DNA of 64,000 nt from Streptomyces klenkii (GCF_003626645.1 NZ_RBAM01000007.1:1-64000), one strand, 5' to 3'; counted from the first letter of the stretch, positions 7,871 through 16,649 are shown. Notes: generated from the letters alone by a model not told the origin. Program-made: numbers and translations.

Positions 7871-8323
7871 GGGACTCCCAGAGGCAGAGCTTCCATCACG
7901 TGCAGTACGGAACCGTTCACTCGTCGTAGGGACAAGGGGGTACCGGTTTGCGTCTGAGGAGAATAACGCTTCGTACAGGCAGCACTACACCGAGTTGCTC
8001 AAATCATCGTTTCCGTTCGATCTCTTACCGGTTCGAGATCGATCAAATATCGAACTATGAAAGGAGGTTGAACAGATTTGGTCATGGTGTGGCCGAATGG
8101 GCGGCGTGTTGTGGCAATCCGGACGCGGAAGGACTGGGGAGAAGGATGTGAGGGTATGAAGACAGGATTGCCTGAGAGTGACGGTCGGCTACGCGCTGTT
8201 GCCGAACCCCCGTGGCGACCGCACGGGTGGTGGCGCGAAGTGGACGGCGTGCCGCCGTGACAGCGCCGCCCCGGAGCCGCTAGTGAGCGGCAGCCGGGGC
8301 GGGGAGGCCTGGGGAGGGGCGGG
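7871..8323. other. bldN upstream region without an accepted gene
   Basis: The 453 bases upstream of bldN are markedly richer in A+T around 7960-8060 than the surrounding genes, as expected for the long regulated leader and promoter of bldN. BldD-type half sites AGTGA (minus, 7921-7917) and GTGA (minus, 7899-7896) lie close to the start codon, but as a direct repeat rather than the inverted arrangement. A 34-codon frame at 8156-8260 (+) is too weak to call. Confidence 0.4.
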
Positions 8324-9271
8324 TCAGCGCCTGCGCCGGTGCAGGGCGACCGCCGCGGCCGCGCCGCCCGCCAGTGCGCCGAGGCCGGCCGCCGCCGGGA
8401 TGCCGACCTTGGCCGCCTTGCGGCCCGTACGGTAGTCGCGCAGCCGCCAGCCGTGCTCGCGGGCGTGCTTGCTCAGCCGGCCGTCCGGGTTGACGGCGTA
8501 AGGGTGACCCACGAGGGACAGCATCGGGATGTCGTTGGCGGAGTCGCTGTACGCCGCGCAGCGGTCCAGCTCCAGGCCCTCGGCCGCGGCCAGGGCGCGG
8601 ACGGCCTCGGCCTTCGCCGGGCCGTGCAGCGGCTCGCCGACCAGCTTGCCGGTGTAGACGCCGCCGATCGACTCGGCGACGGTGCCGAGCGCGCCGGTCA
8701 GGCCGAGGCGCCGGGCGATGATCGTCGCGGCCTCGACGGGCGCGGCGGTGACGAGCCAGACCTTCTGGCCCGCGTCGAGGTGGGCCTGGGCGAGGGCGCG
8801 GGTGCCGGGCCAGATCCGCTCGGCCATGTACTCGTCGTAGATCTCCTCGCCGATGGTCATCAGCTCGGAGACGCGGTGGCCCTTGACGATGGACAGGGCG
8901 CTGTCGCGGGCGTCCTGCATGTGCTCGGCGTCCTCGCCGGCCAGCCGGAACCACACCTGCTGCCAGGCGAAGCGGGCGAGCTCGCGCTTCTGGAAGAAGC
9001 GCCGCTTGTACAGGCCGCGCCCGAAGTGGAAGAGGGAGGCGCCCTGCATGACGGTGTTGTCGAGGTCGAAGAAGGCGGCGGCCTGCACGTCGCCGGCGAC
9101 GGGGAAGTCCGGCTCGGCCGGCCCGGACGGCTCCTGCGCGCCTTCGAGGGCGCTCTCTGCGGCGCTCTCCTGAGCGGTCTTGCGGGCTGCCTCCGCCGCG
9201 GCCTCGCCTGCCAGCACGCTGCGTGCGGTGGCGGAGCGCCTGCGCGGAGTGATCCATCCCAGTGCGGCCAT
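8324..9271 (-). CDS. HAD-family hydrolase, SerB-like subfamily IB
   Basis: A 315-aa HAD phosphatase or acyltransferase-type hydrolase. The nucleophile motif is FFDLDNTV with Asp 69 and Asp 71. Motif II is the threonine of WLVTAAPVEAA at about 174-184, and the motif IV acids lie in AYSDSANDIPML. The subfamily IB cap (LFHFGRGLYKRRFFQ and following helices) fits members that act on small phosphate esters. A disordered Ala/Glu-rich stretch of about 55 residues precedes the domain, and a Gly/Ala-rich hydrophobic segment near the C-terminus may anchor it to the membrane. It is the conserved upstream neighbour of bldN. The exact substrate is unknown. Confidence 0.88.
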   Translation of the reverse strand: MAALGWITPRRRSATARSVLAGEAAAEAARKTAQESAAESALEGAQEPSGPAEPDFPVAGDVQAAAFFDLDNTVMQGASLFHFGRGLYKRRFFQKRELARFAWQQVWFRLAGEDAEHMQDARDSALSIVKGHRVSELMTIGEEIYDEYMAERIWPGTRALAQAHLDAGQKVWLVTAAPVEAATIIARRLGLTGALGTVAESIGGVYTGKLVGEPLHGPAKAEAVRALAAAEGLELDRCAAYSDSANDIPMLSLVGHPYAVNPDGRLSKHAREHGWRLRDYRTGRKAAKVGIPAAAGLGALAGGAAAAVALHRRRR

Positions 9272-9390
9272 GGCCCGAGCATAGCCAGTTTGTTCGGGGT
9301 AACCGGAGCCGGGATGATTCCGGGGCGTGAACTTCCCTTGACGCTCCGGTTACCCCCTGCGCGGCGGCGTGCGCGAAGGCCGGGGGAGGG

Positions 9391-9678
9391 TCAGCCCGTC
9401 AGGGCCTTGCGCAGCCGGTCGGGGTCCACGCGCCAGAAGTCGTGCTGGGCGCCGTCGACGAGGACGACGGGGATCTGCTCCCAGTACTTGCGGTGGAGTT
9501 CCTCGTCCTGGGTGATGTCCTTCTTCTCCCAGCGGGCACCCAGTTCGCCGCAGACGCCGGCGATGACGGCCTCGGCGGCGTCGCACAGGTGGCAGCCGGG
9601 CTTGCCGATCAGGGTGACCGTGCTGTCGGCGGGGTTCTTGCGGGGGCGGCGGCGCAGCAGGGACGTCATGTCCGCCAT
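9391..9678 (-). CDS. Glutaredoxin-like thiol-disulfide protein
   Basis: A 95-aa thioredoxin-fold protein of the glutaredoxin-like DUF836 type. VTLIGKPGCHLCDAAEAV carries the redox pair CHLC at about Cys 29 and Cys 32, and the cis-proline region follows at QIPVVLVDG. It lacks a signal peptide and should act in the cytoplasm. It sits divergently next to rex, the redox sensor, an arrangement conserved in Streptomyces, so a link to redox balance is plausible but unproven. Confidence 0.85.
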   Translation of the reverse strand: MADMTSLLRRRPRKNPADSTVTLIGKPGCHLCDAAEAVIAGVCGELGARWEKKDITQDEELHRKYWEQIPVVLVDGAQHDFWRVDPDRLRKALTG

Positions 9679-10007
9679 TGTGCCCGCACCTCGTGCGCCT
9701 CTCCGTGCTCCCGGCGCGCGCCCGGAGGTGATCCCGTATGCAATGAAGGTGCTTCCGCTCGCTCAAACGTGCTGGATGGGTGCCTGAGTCGACTACCATC
9801 ATGTGGCGATTTGTTGGTGTCCGGGGGTATGTCGGTGAGGAGTGAGCGCCCGTGTCCCCGTCGGCGCTCCCCTGTGTTGCGTGTGACAGGTGTGGCTGCT
9901 GTGGCAGCGTGGCCGGTCGTCCCCGGAAGGGGCCGAATGGTTCCCGCCCAGGGCCGAAAGGCCGCGTGACACCGGTCACTTTGACCGGGCAAAACGGACA
10001 CCATCTT

Positions 10008-10023
10008 TGTGCACGCGTTCACA
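10008..10023. promoter_or_regulatory. Rex operator (ROP) of the rex-hem operon
   Basis: TGTGCACGCGTTCACA matches the Rex consensus TGTGAAC-N3-TTCACA with one substitution, and the symmetry continues outward (CTTTGTG at 10005-10011 with CACAAAG at 10020-10026). It lies 78 bases before the rex start. In S. coelicolor Rex represses its own rex-hemACD operon from such a site and is released when NADH rises. Confidence 0.92.
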
Positions 10024-10100
10024 AAGGCATAGCCTGCGTTCGACGGGGCGGTCCTGGGACGAGGCGCCGCCCGCAGCCCCGCTCTACCCGCAGGAGCACC

Positions 10101-10895
10101 GTGGCAACTGGCCGAACTCACCGACCGGCGACCCGAAGCCGAGGGATTCCCGAGGCCACCGTCGCCCGGCTTCCGCTGTACCTGCGCGCGCTGACGGCGC
10201 TCTCCGAGCGCTCGGTGCCCACGGTCTCCTCCGAGGAGCTCGCGACCGCGGCGGGCGTCAATTCCGCCAAGCTCCGCAAGGACTTCAGCTACCTCGGCTC
10301 GTACGGCACCCGCGGCGTCGGCTACGACGTCGAGTACCTCGTCTACCAGATCTCCCGCGAGCTCGGCCTGACCCAGGACTGGCCGGTCGTCATCGTCGGC
10401 ATCGGCAACCTCGGCGCGGCCCTCGCCAACTACGGCGGCTTCGCCTCCCGCGGCTTCCGCGTCGCGGCCCTGATCGACGCGGACCCCGCGATGGCCGGCA
10501 AGCCGGTCGCCGGGCTGCCCGTGCGCCACACCGACGAGCTCGAATCGATCATCACCGACAACGGCGTCTCCATCGGCGTCATCGCCACCCCGGCCGGCGC
10601 GGCCCAGCAGGTCTGCGACCGGCTCGTGGCCGCCGGTGTCACCTCGATCCTCAACTTCGCGCCGACCGTGCTCTCCGTGCCCGAGGGCGTGGACGTCCGC
10701 AAGGTCGACCTGTCGATCGAGCTCCAGATCCTCGCCTTCCACGAGCAGCGCAAGGCCGGCGAGGAGACCACCTCCGCGCAGGAGCCCGCCGCCGCCGTGC
10801 AGCCCCGCTCCTCCGCGGCCGCGCGCACGCCCGCGGCCGGGCGGGCGGCAGGAAAGGGACCGGACGGGGACGTCCCCGCCGTGATGCCGGCATGA
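10101..10895 (+). CDS. rex: Redox-sensing transcriptional repressor Rex
   Basis: A 264-aa protein with an N-terminal winged helix (ATVARLPLYLRALTAL to the recognition segment VNSAKLRKDFSYLGSYG) and a Rossmann domain whose nucleotide loop is GIGNLG at about 100-105. The final helix LSIELQILAFHEQRK inserts into the partner subunit in Rex dimers. It senses the NADH/NAD+ ratio and represses respiratory genes. The start is GTG with CAGGAG 5 bases upstream. A 40-residue Ala-rich tail follows the fold. It overlaps hemA by ATGA, so redox state directly sets expression of the heme genes behind it. Confidence 0.96.
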   Translation: MATGRTHRPATRSRGIPEATVARLPLYLRALTALSERSVPTVSSEELATAAGVNSAKLRKDFSYLGSYGTRGVGYDVEYLVYQISRELGLTQDWPVVIVGIGNLGAALANYGGFASRGFRVAALIDADPAMAGKPVAGLPVRHTDELESIITDNGVSIGVIATPAGAAQQVCDRLVAAGVTSILNFAPTVLSVPEGVDVRKVDLSIELQILAFHEQRKAGEETTSAQEPAAAVQPRSSAAARTPAAGRAAGKGPDGDVPAVMPA

Positions 10896-12406
10896 GCCTC
10901 CTCGTCGTCGGACTGAGCCACCGCAGCGCGCCGGTGAGCGTGCTGGAGCGCGCCGCCCTCGCGCGCGAGGCGCAGGCGAAGCTGCTCCAGGACACCCTCG
11001 CGGCCGAGCCCGCCACCGAAGCGGCCGTGCTCGCCACGTGCAACCGCATCGAGCTCTACGCCGACGTGGACAAGTTCCACGCCGGTGTGGCCGAGCTGTC
11101 CACGCTCCTCGCCCAGCACACGGGCGTCGGACTGGACGAGCTCACTCCGTACCTCTACGTGCACTACGAGGACCGGGCCGTCCACCACCTCTTCTCGGTG
11201 GCGTGCGGGCTGGACTCGATGGTCGTCGGCGAGGGCCAGATCCTCGGCCAGATCAAGGACGCCCTCGCCCTCGGCCAGGAGCTGCACACCGCCGGCCGGC
11301 TGCTGAACGACCTGTTCCAGCAGGCCCTGCGGGTCGGCAAGCGCGCCCACAGCGAGACCGGCATCGACCGGGCGGGCCAGTCCCTGGTCACCTTCGGGCT
11401 GGAGCGCCTCGCCGACGGCGCGCCGCTCGGCGACTGGGCCGGCGGCAAGCGGGCCCTGGTCATCGGCGCGGGCTCGATGTCCTCCCTCGCGGCGGCGACG
11501 CTCGCGCGGGCGGGCGTGGCCCACGTGGCCGTCGCCAACCGCACGCTGGCCCGCGCGGAGCGCCTGGCGGAGATCCTCCAGGAACCGGGCGGCCGGTCCG
11601 CCGCCGGCTTCACGGCCTCGGCGGTGGAGATGGCCGCGGTGCCGCAGGAGCTCGCGCTCGCGGACGTCGTGGTCAGCTGCACCGGCGCCATGGGCGTCGT
11701 CCTGACGGCCGAGGCCATACGCGCTGCGCTGGCGTCCCGTACGGACGCGGCCGGCGCCTCCGGCGCTGCCGCCGGTTCCGGCCGTACGGACGCGGCTGCC
11801 GCCTCCGGGGCGGCGGACCGTACGGACCACGGCGGTACGGACCACGTCTGCGCTCTCGACGCCACGTGCGCCGTCGGCGCCCGGGCCGGCATCCGCCTCG
11901 CCCTCCTCGACCTCGCCATGCCGCGCGACATCGACGCCGCCGTGCACCGCCTGGACGGCGCCCGGCTCGTCGACATCGAGTCGCTCGCCGAGGCCTCCGC
12001 CGACGCGCCCATGGCCGCCGACGTCGACCAGGTGCGCACCATCGTCTCCGACGAGGTCGCCGCCTTCGGCGCCGCCCAGCGCGCCGCCCACATCACCCCC
12101 ACCGTGGTCGCCCTGCGCACCATGGCCGCGGACGTCGTCGCGAGCGAGATCGCCCGCCTCGACGGCCGCCTGCCCGACCTGGACGACAAGCAGCGCGCGG
12201 AGATCACCCAGACCGTGCGCCGCGTCGTCGACAAGCTCCTCCACGCGCCGACCGTGCGCGTCAAGGAGCTGGCCTCCACCCCCGGCGGCGCCGGTTATGC
12301 CGACGCGCTGCGAGAGCTCTTCGACCTCGACCCGCAGGCGGTCGCCGCCGTCAGCCGGGCCGACTCGCAGGCCGGTACGCACAACACGGCACGGGAGCCG
12401 GCATGA
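10892..12406 (+). CDS. hemA: Glutamyl-tRNA reductase
   Basis: A 504-aa enzyme that reduces glutamyl-tRNA(Glu) to glutamate-1-semialdehyde, the first committed step of C5 heme synthesis. The catalytic Cys 50 lies in LATCNRIELYADV, and the NADPH site is ALVIGAGSMSSLAAATLARAG cut here to its two halves around residue 195. The C-terminal dimerisation helix follows. An Ala/Gly/Ser/Thr/Asp-rich insertion of about 40 residues at about 282-320 interrupts the dinucleotide domain and is built from repeats of Arg-Thr-Asp units. The gene overlaps rex and hemC by ATGA at both ends, indicating translational coupling. Confidence 0.95.
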   Translation: MSLLVVGLSHRSAPVSVLERAALAREAQAKLLQDTLAAEPATEAAVLATCNRIELYADVDKFHAGVAELSTLLAQHTGVGLDELTPYLYVHYEDRAVHHLFSVACGLDSMVVGEGQILGQIKDALALGQELHTAGRLLNDLFQQALRVGKRAHSETGIDRAGQSLVTFGLERLADGAPLGDWAGGKRALVIGAGSMSSLAAATLARAGVAHVAVANRTLARAERLAEILQEPGGRSAAGFTASAVEMAAVPQELALADVVVSCTGAMGVVLTAEAIRAALASRTDAAGASGAAAGSGRTDAAAASGAADRTDHGGTDHVCALDATCAVGARAGIRLALLDLAMPRDIDAAVHRLDGARLVDIESLAEASADAPMAADVDQVRTIVSDEVAAFGAAQRAAHITPTVVALRTMAADVVASEIARLDGRLPDLDDKQRAEITQTVRRVVDKLLHAPTVRVKELASTPGGAGYADALRELFDLDPQAVAAVSRADSQAGTHNTAREPA

Positions 12407-13410
12407 ACGACACCTCTTCGCGGCCGCTGCGCCTCGGCACACGCCGCAGCAAGCTCGCCATGGCCCAGTCCGGGCAGGTGGCGGAGGCCGTGCGGCAGCT
12501 GACCGGCCGCCCGGTGGAACTGGTGGAGATCACCACCTACGGCGACGTCTCGCGCGAGTCGCTCGCCCAGATCGGCGGCACCGGCGTCTTCGTCTCCGCG
12601 CTGCGCGACGCGCTGCTCGCGGGCGGGATCGACTTCGCCGTGCACTCCCTCAAGGACCTGCCGACCACGCAGCCCGACGACCTGGCCCTCGCGGCGGTCC
12701 CGCCGCGCGAGGACCCGCGCGACGTGCTGATCGCCCGCGACGGCCTGACGTTCCAGGAGCTACCGAAGGGTGCCCGCATCGGCACCGGCTCCCCGCGCCG
12801 CATGGCCCAGCTCAACGCCTGGGCCCGCGACCTCGGCCTGGAGATCGAGACCGTGCCCATCCGCGGCAACATCGACACCCGGATCGGCTTCGTCACCGAC
12901 GGCGAGCTCGATGCCGTGGTGCTCGCCGCCGCGGGGCTGGCGCGCATCGGCCGCAGCGCCGAGGTCACGCAGTTCCTGGAGACCGACGCAGTTTTGCCCG
13001 CCCCCGGCCAGGGGGCCCTGGCGATCGAGTGCGCCATGACCAACGCACCCCTCGCCGCGACGCTCGCCGAGCTCGACGACCCGTACACCCGGGCCGCCGT
13101 GACCGCCGAGCGTTCCCTGCTCGCCGCCCTGGAGGCCGGCTGCTCCGCACCCGTGGGTGCGTTGGCCGACCTTTCCCCAAGCTCTCGGCTTCGCTCGAGC
13201 AGGGGATACCCCAATGCCGACGAGCAGATTGTCACCGAAATGCGCCTGCGGGGCGTCGTCGGCACGACCGACGGCAAGACGCTGGTGCAGCTGTCCACCA
13301 CCGGCCCCGTGCCGTCGTCCCGCGAAGAAGCCGTGGCCATGGGCCGCGAGCTCGCCGCTGCGATGCTCGACAAGGGTGCGGCCGGTCTTATGGGGGAGCG
13401 AGCACTTTGA
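12403..13410 (+). CDS. hemC: Hydroxymethylbilane synthase (porphobilinogen deaminase)
   Basis: A 335-aa enzyme that polymerises four porphobilinogens into hydroxymethylbilane. It starts at LRLGTRRSKLAMAQSGQVAE and carries the cofactor-attachment cysteine Cys 247 in LEAGCSAPVGA. Substrate-binding loops GTGSPRRMAQL and VPIRGNIDTR are intact. Directly after the cofactor loop, residues about 256-271 read LSPSSRLRSSRGYPN, an in-frame insertion encoded by a palindromic repeat described separately; the flanking family sequence resumes at EQIVTEMRLRGVV. It lies in the surface-exposed domain 3, so activity may be kept. Start and stop overlap the neighbours by ATGA and TTGA. Confidence 0.94.
   Translation: MNDTSSRPLRLGTRRSKLAMAQSGQVAEAVRQLTGRPVELVEITTYGDVSRESLAQIGGTGVFVSALRDALLAGGIDFAVHSLKDLPTTQPDDLALAAVPPREDPRDVLIARDGLTFQELPKGARIGTGSPRRMAQLNAWARDLGLEIETVPIRGNIDTRIGFVTDGELDAVVLAAAGLARIGRSAEVTQFLETDAVLPAPGQGALAIECAMTNAPLAATLAELDDPYTRAAVTAERSLLAALEAGCSAPVGALADLSPSSRLRSSRGYPNADEQIVTEMRLRGVVGTTDGKTLVQLSTTGPVPSSREEAVAMGRELAAAMLDKGAAGLMGERAL
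13172..13212. repeat. Miniature palindromic repeat inserted in frame in hemC
   Basis: About 41 bp from TTTCCCC to GGATACCCC with complementary ends TCCCC (13174-13178) and GGGGA (13202-13206) and inner GCTC/GAGC arms around AAGCTCTCGGCTTCG. I recognise this as a small repeat scattered through Streptomyces genomes, often read as SPSSRLRSSRG or FPQALGFARAG. Here it adds about 14 codons to hemC without breaking the frame. Confidence 0.75.
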
Positions 13411-15056
13411 ACCCCACCGTCCCGAACCACCCCGTGCACGGGCACGTCACCTTCCTGGGTGCCGGCCCCGGAGACCCGGGACTGCTGACGCTCCGCGCCG
13501 TGGAAGCGCTGGCGGCAGCGGACGTCCTGATCGCCGATCCGCAGGTGCTCGACGTGGTGCGCACGCATGCGCGCGCTCATGTGGACATGCCTGCCCAGAC
13601 GGTTACTGACGAGGCATCAAAAACCGCGGACATCCCTGTCCTTAGGGATACCGCCAATCTTGTCATGACGGCCGCGCGCAGCGGCAAGCGGGTCGTCCGT
13701 GCCGTCCTCGGCGACCCGGGCCTCGACGGCGACGCCGGCGGCGAGATGCTCGCCTGCGCCGCCGAGGGCATCACCTTCGAGGTGGTCCCGGGCGTCGCCA
13801 CGGCCGTGGGCGTGCCCGCCTACGCCGGGGTGCCGCTGCGCGACGGCAAGGGCGCCGACGTGCGCTTCATCGACGCCCGCACCGCCTCGGCCACCTGCTG
13901 GTCCGAGGTCGGCGCCAGCGCGGTGACCGCGGTCGTCTCCACGACCCTCGACTCCGTCGTCTCCGCCGCCGGCGAACTGGTCTCCGCCGGCCGCGGCCCC
14001 GACACCCCGATGACCGTCACGGTCGCCGGCACCACCACCCGCCAGCGCACCTGGACCGCCACTCTCGGCAGCGTCGCCCAGGTGCTCAAGGCGGCCAAGG
14101 TGCTGCCGTCCGCCGACGGCGCCCAGCCCGTCATAGCCGTGGTCGGCGAGCGCAGCGCTGCCGAGCAGCGCGACCGGCTCTCCTGGTTCGAGTCCAAGCC
14201 GCTCTTCGGCTGGAACGTCCTCGTGCCGCGCACCAAGGAGCAGTCCGCCTCGCTCTCCGACCAGCTCCGGTCCTACGGCGCCGTGCCGAGCGAGGTCCCG
14301 ACCATCGCCGTCGAGCCGCCGCGCACCCCGCAGCAGATGGAGCGCGCGGTCAAGGGCCTGGTCACCGGCCGCTACGAGTGGATCGCCTTCACGTCCGTGA
14401 ACGCCGTCAAGGCGGTGCGCGAGAAGTTCGAGGAGTACGGGCTCGACGCGCGCGCCTTCGCCGGCATCAAGGTCGCGGCCGTCGGCGAGCAGACCGCCAA
14501 GTCGCTGATCGAGTTCGGCGTGAAGCCCGACCTCGTGCCGTCCGGCGAGCAGTCCGCCGCCGGCCTGCTGGAGGACTGGCCGCCCTACGACCCGGTCTTC
14601 GACCCGATCGACCGCGTCTTCCTGCCGCGCGCCGACATCGCCACCGAGACCCTGGTCGCCGGCCTGATCGACCTGGGCTGGGAGGTCGACGACGTCACCG
14701 CGTACCGCACCGTACGGGCCTCGCCGCCGCCGGCCGAGACCCGCGAGGCGATCAAGGGCGGCGGCTTCGACGCCGTGCTCTTCACCTCTTCGAGCACGGT
14801 CCGCAACCTCGTCGGCATCGCCGGCAAGCCCCACAATGTCACCGTCATCGCCTGCATCGGCCCGGCCACCGCGAAGACCGCGGAGGAGCACGGCCTGCGG
14901 GTGGACGTGCTGTCGCCCGAGCCCTCGGTGCTCAAGCTCGCCGAGGCGCTCGCGGAGTTCGGCGCGGCCCGCCGCGACGCCGCCCTGGAGGCCGGCGACC
15001 CGGTGACCCGCCCGAGCGAGCGACGTCCCGGATCGCGTAGAAGGGCACGGAGTTGA
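13407..15056 (+). CDS. hemD: Bifunctional uroporphyrinogen-III C-methyltransferase / uroporphyrinogen-III synthase
   Basis: A 549-aa fusion. The N-terminal half (about 10-240) is a CobA/CysG-type tetrapyrrole methylase recognised by HVTFLGAGPGDPGLLTLRAVE, ADVLIADPQVL and the Gly-rich VPAYAGVPLRD. The C-terminal half (about 270-530) is HemD, which cyclises hydroxymethylbilane to uroporphyrinogen III: WNVLVPRTKEQSASLS, WIAFTSVNAVKAV and DAVLFTSSSTVRNLVGIAG. The methylase lacks some of the strong SAM-loop features of CysG, so whether it still methylates is open. The start is TTG at 13407 in a TTGA overlap with hemC. Fusion of these domains is standard in Streptomyces. Confidence 0.93.
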   Translation: MNPTVPNHPVHGHVTFLGAGPGDPGLLTLRAVEALAAADVLIADPQVLDVVRTHARAHVDMPAQTVTDEASKTADIPVLRDTANLVMTAARSGKRVVRAVLGDPGLDGDAGGEMLACAAEGITFEVVPGVATAVGVPAYAGVPLRDGKGADVRFIDARTASATCWSEVGASAVTAVVSTTLDSVVSAAGELVSAGRGPDTPMTVTVAGTTTRQRTWTATLGSVAQVLKAAKVLPSADGAQPVIAVVGERSAAEQRDRLSWFESKPLFGWNVLVPRTKEQSASLSDQLRSYGAVPSEVPTIAVEPPRTPQQMERAVKGLVTGRYEWIAFTSVNAVKAVREKFEEYGLDARAFAGIKVAAVGEQTAKSLIEFGVKPDLVPSGEQSAAGLLEDWPPYDPVFDPIDRVFLPRADIATETLVAGLIDLGWEVDDVTAYRTVRASPPPAETREAIKGGGFDAVLFTSSSTVRNLVGIAGKPHNVTVIACIGPATAKTAEEHGLRVDVLSPEPSVLKLAEALAEFGAARRDAALEAGDPVTRPSERRPGSRRRARS

Positions 15057-16048
15057 GCACCACGTACGGCACGTTCCCGGGGTCCCGGCCCCGGCGACTG
15101 CGCACCACCCCGGCCATGCGCCGCATGGTCGCCGAGACCCGGCTGCACCCGGCCGACCTGATCCTCCCCGCCTTCGTGCGGGAGGGCATCAGCACCCCGG
15201 TGCCGATCTCGGCCATGCCGGGGGTCGTCCAGCACACCCGCGACACCCTGCGGAAGGCGGCCGTCGAGGCGCTGGAGGCCGGCGTCTCGGGGATCATGCT
15301 CTTCGGCGTGCCCGAGGACGCCAAGAAGGACGCCGCCGGCACCGCCGGCACCGACCCGGACGGCATCCTCCAGGTCGCCATCCGCGACGTCCGCGCCGAG
15401 GTCGGAGACGACCTCATCGTCATGTCCGACCTGTGCCTGGACGAGTTCACCGACCACGGCCACTGCGGCGTCCTCGACGCCTCCGGCCGCGTCGACAACG
15501 ACGCCACTCTCGAGCGCTACGCCGAGATGGCGCAGGTCCAGGCCGACGCGGGCGTCCACGTCGTGGGCCCCAGCGGCATGATGGACGGCCAGGTCGGCGT
15601 CATCCGCGACGCCCTCGACCAGACCGGCCACGAGGACGTCTCCGTCCTGGCCTACACCGCCAAGTACGCCTCCGCGTTCTACGGCCCCTTCCGCGAGGCC
15701 GTCGGCTCCTCGTTGCAGGGCGACCGCAAGACCTACCAGCAGGACCCGGCCAACGCCCGCGAGTCGCTGCGCGAGCTCGCCCTCGACCTCGCCGAGGGCG
15801 CGGACATGGTCATGGTCAAGCCGGCCCTGCCGTACCTGGACATCCTCGCCAAGGTCGCGGAGGCCGTCGACGTGCCGGTCGCCGCGTACCAGATCAGCGG
15901 CGAGTACGCGATGGTCGAGGCCGCCGCCGCCAACGGCTGGATCGACCGCGACCGCGCGATCATGGAGACCCTGACCAGCGTCAAGCGCGCCGGGGCGAAC
16001 ATGATCCTCACCTACTGGGCGACCGAGGCCGCGCGCCGGCTCCGGTAG
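15053..16048 (+). CDS. hemB: Delta-aminolevulinic acid dehydratase (porphobilinogen synthase)
   Basis: A 331-aa enzyme that condenses two 5-aminolevulinates into porphobilinogen. The Schiff-base lysine lies in MVMVKPALPYLD at about Lys 256, and the second active-site lysine in AYTAKYASAFYGPFR. The metal site reads SDLCLDEFTDHGHCGVL, with two of the three cysteines of zinc-type enzymes, so the metal may be magnesium or zinc. The start is TTG in a TTGA overlap with hemD. It completes the operon, which makes uroporphyrinogen III from glutamyl-tRNA except for hemL, which lies 26 kb away. Confidence 0.95.
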   Translation: MSTTYGTFPGSRPRRLRTTPAMRRMVAETRLHPADLILPAFVREGISTPVPISAMPGVVQHTRDTLRKAAVEALEAGVSGIMLFGVPEDAKKDAAGTAGTDPDGILQVAIRDVRAEVGDDLIVMSDLCLDEFTDHGHCGVLDASGRVDNDATLERYAEMAQVQADAGVHVVGPSGMMDGQVGVIRDALDQTGHEDVSVLAYTAKYASAFYGPFREAVGSSLQGDRKTYQQDPANARESLRELALDLAEGADMVMVKPALPYLDILAKVAEAVDVPVAAYQISGEYAMVEAAAANGWIDRDRAIMETLTSVKRAGANMILTYWATEAARRLR

Positions 16049-16064
16049 CAGCCGCAGACAGCCG

Positions 16065-16121
16065 GGGCCGGTGCCCGGGGGAATTCCGCTGAAACAGTGG
16101 AAAGGCCCCGGGCACCGGCCC
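16065..16121 (+). terminator. Terminator of the rex-hem operon
   Basis: A perfect 16-bp stem, GGGCCGGTGCCCGGGG (16065-16080) with its complement at 16106-16121, encloses a loop that itself can pair (CCGCTG with CAGTGG). It starts 17 bases after the hemB stop. There is no T run. Confidence 0.85.
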
Positions 16122-16162
16122 TAACTTGTGGCGCACACCGACCCCTCCGCGGAGACGCGCCC

Positions 16163-16627
16163 ATGAGCACCGACCCAGGGCTCCCCGAGAGCTGGGAATA
16201 CACCCTCCAGGTCCCCTGCGACCCGCTCGCGCCCTGCATCGCCCGCCGCACGCTCCGCACGATCTTCGAGGAGCACGGCTTCGCGCGCGTCGCCGACACC
16301 GCCGAACTGCTCACCTCGGAGCTGGTCACCAACTCCTACCGGCACTCCGACGGGCCCGCCTCCGTACGCGTCAGGCGCGAGGGCAAGGGCAGCGCGGTGC
16401 GCGTGACCGTATGGGACACCAACCCCGCCCTGCCCGGCCTGCGGGCCACCGCCCTGCCCCGCGCGGACGCCGAAGAGGGGCGCGGGCTCGCGCTCGTCAT
16501 GCGCTGCGCCGACAGCTGGGGAGGGTTCGCGCTGCGCCGGCAGCCCCAGGGGCTCACCGGCAAGCTCGTCTGGTTCGAGCTGGGCGGAAACGGCGGCGGG
16601 GGCGGGGCCGGCGGAGAAGCCGCCTGA
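16163..16627 (+). CDS. ATP-binding SpoIIAB/RsbW-like serine kinase (anti-sigma factor type)
   Basis: A 154-aa single HATPase_c domain of the small Streptomyces type: N box ELLTSELVTNSYRH at about 51-64, G1 box VTVWDTNPALPGL and G2 box EGRGLALVMRCADSWG. Such proteins bind ATP and regulate sigma factors or anti-anti-sigma partners; no partner is encoded next to it. GGAG lies 8 bases before the ATG at 16163. The last 20 residues are Gly-rich. It converges on argS. Confidence 0.85.
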   Translation: MSTDPGLPESWEYTLQVPCDPLAPCIARRTLRTIFEEHGFARVADTAELLTSELVTNSYRHSDGPASVRVRREGKGSAVRVTVWDTNPALPGLRATALPRADAEEGRGLALVMRCADSWGGFALRRQPQGLTGKLVWFELGGNGGGGGAGGEAA

Positions 16628-16649
16628 CCCCGCCCCCGCCCACCGGCAG

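Noticed and set aside
7896..7921. BldD-type half sites in front of bldN
   Set aside because: The AGTGA and GTGA halves are in direct, not inverted, orientation; insufficient to call an operator although bldN is a known BldD target.
8156..8260. 34-codon frame upstream of bldN on the + strand with AGAAGG before its ATG
   Set aside because: Antisense to the bldN leader region, no recognisable sequence, and the composition looks like non-coding leader DNA.
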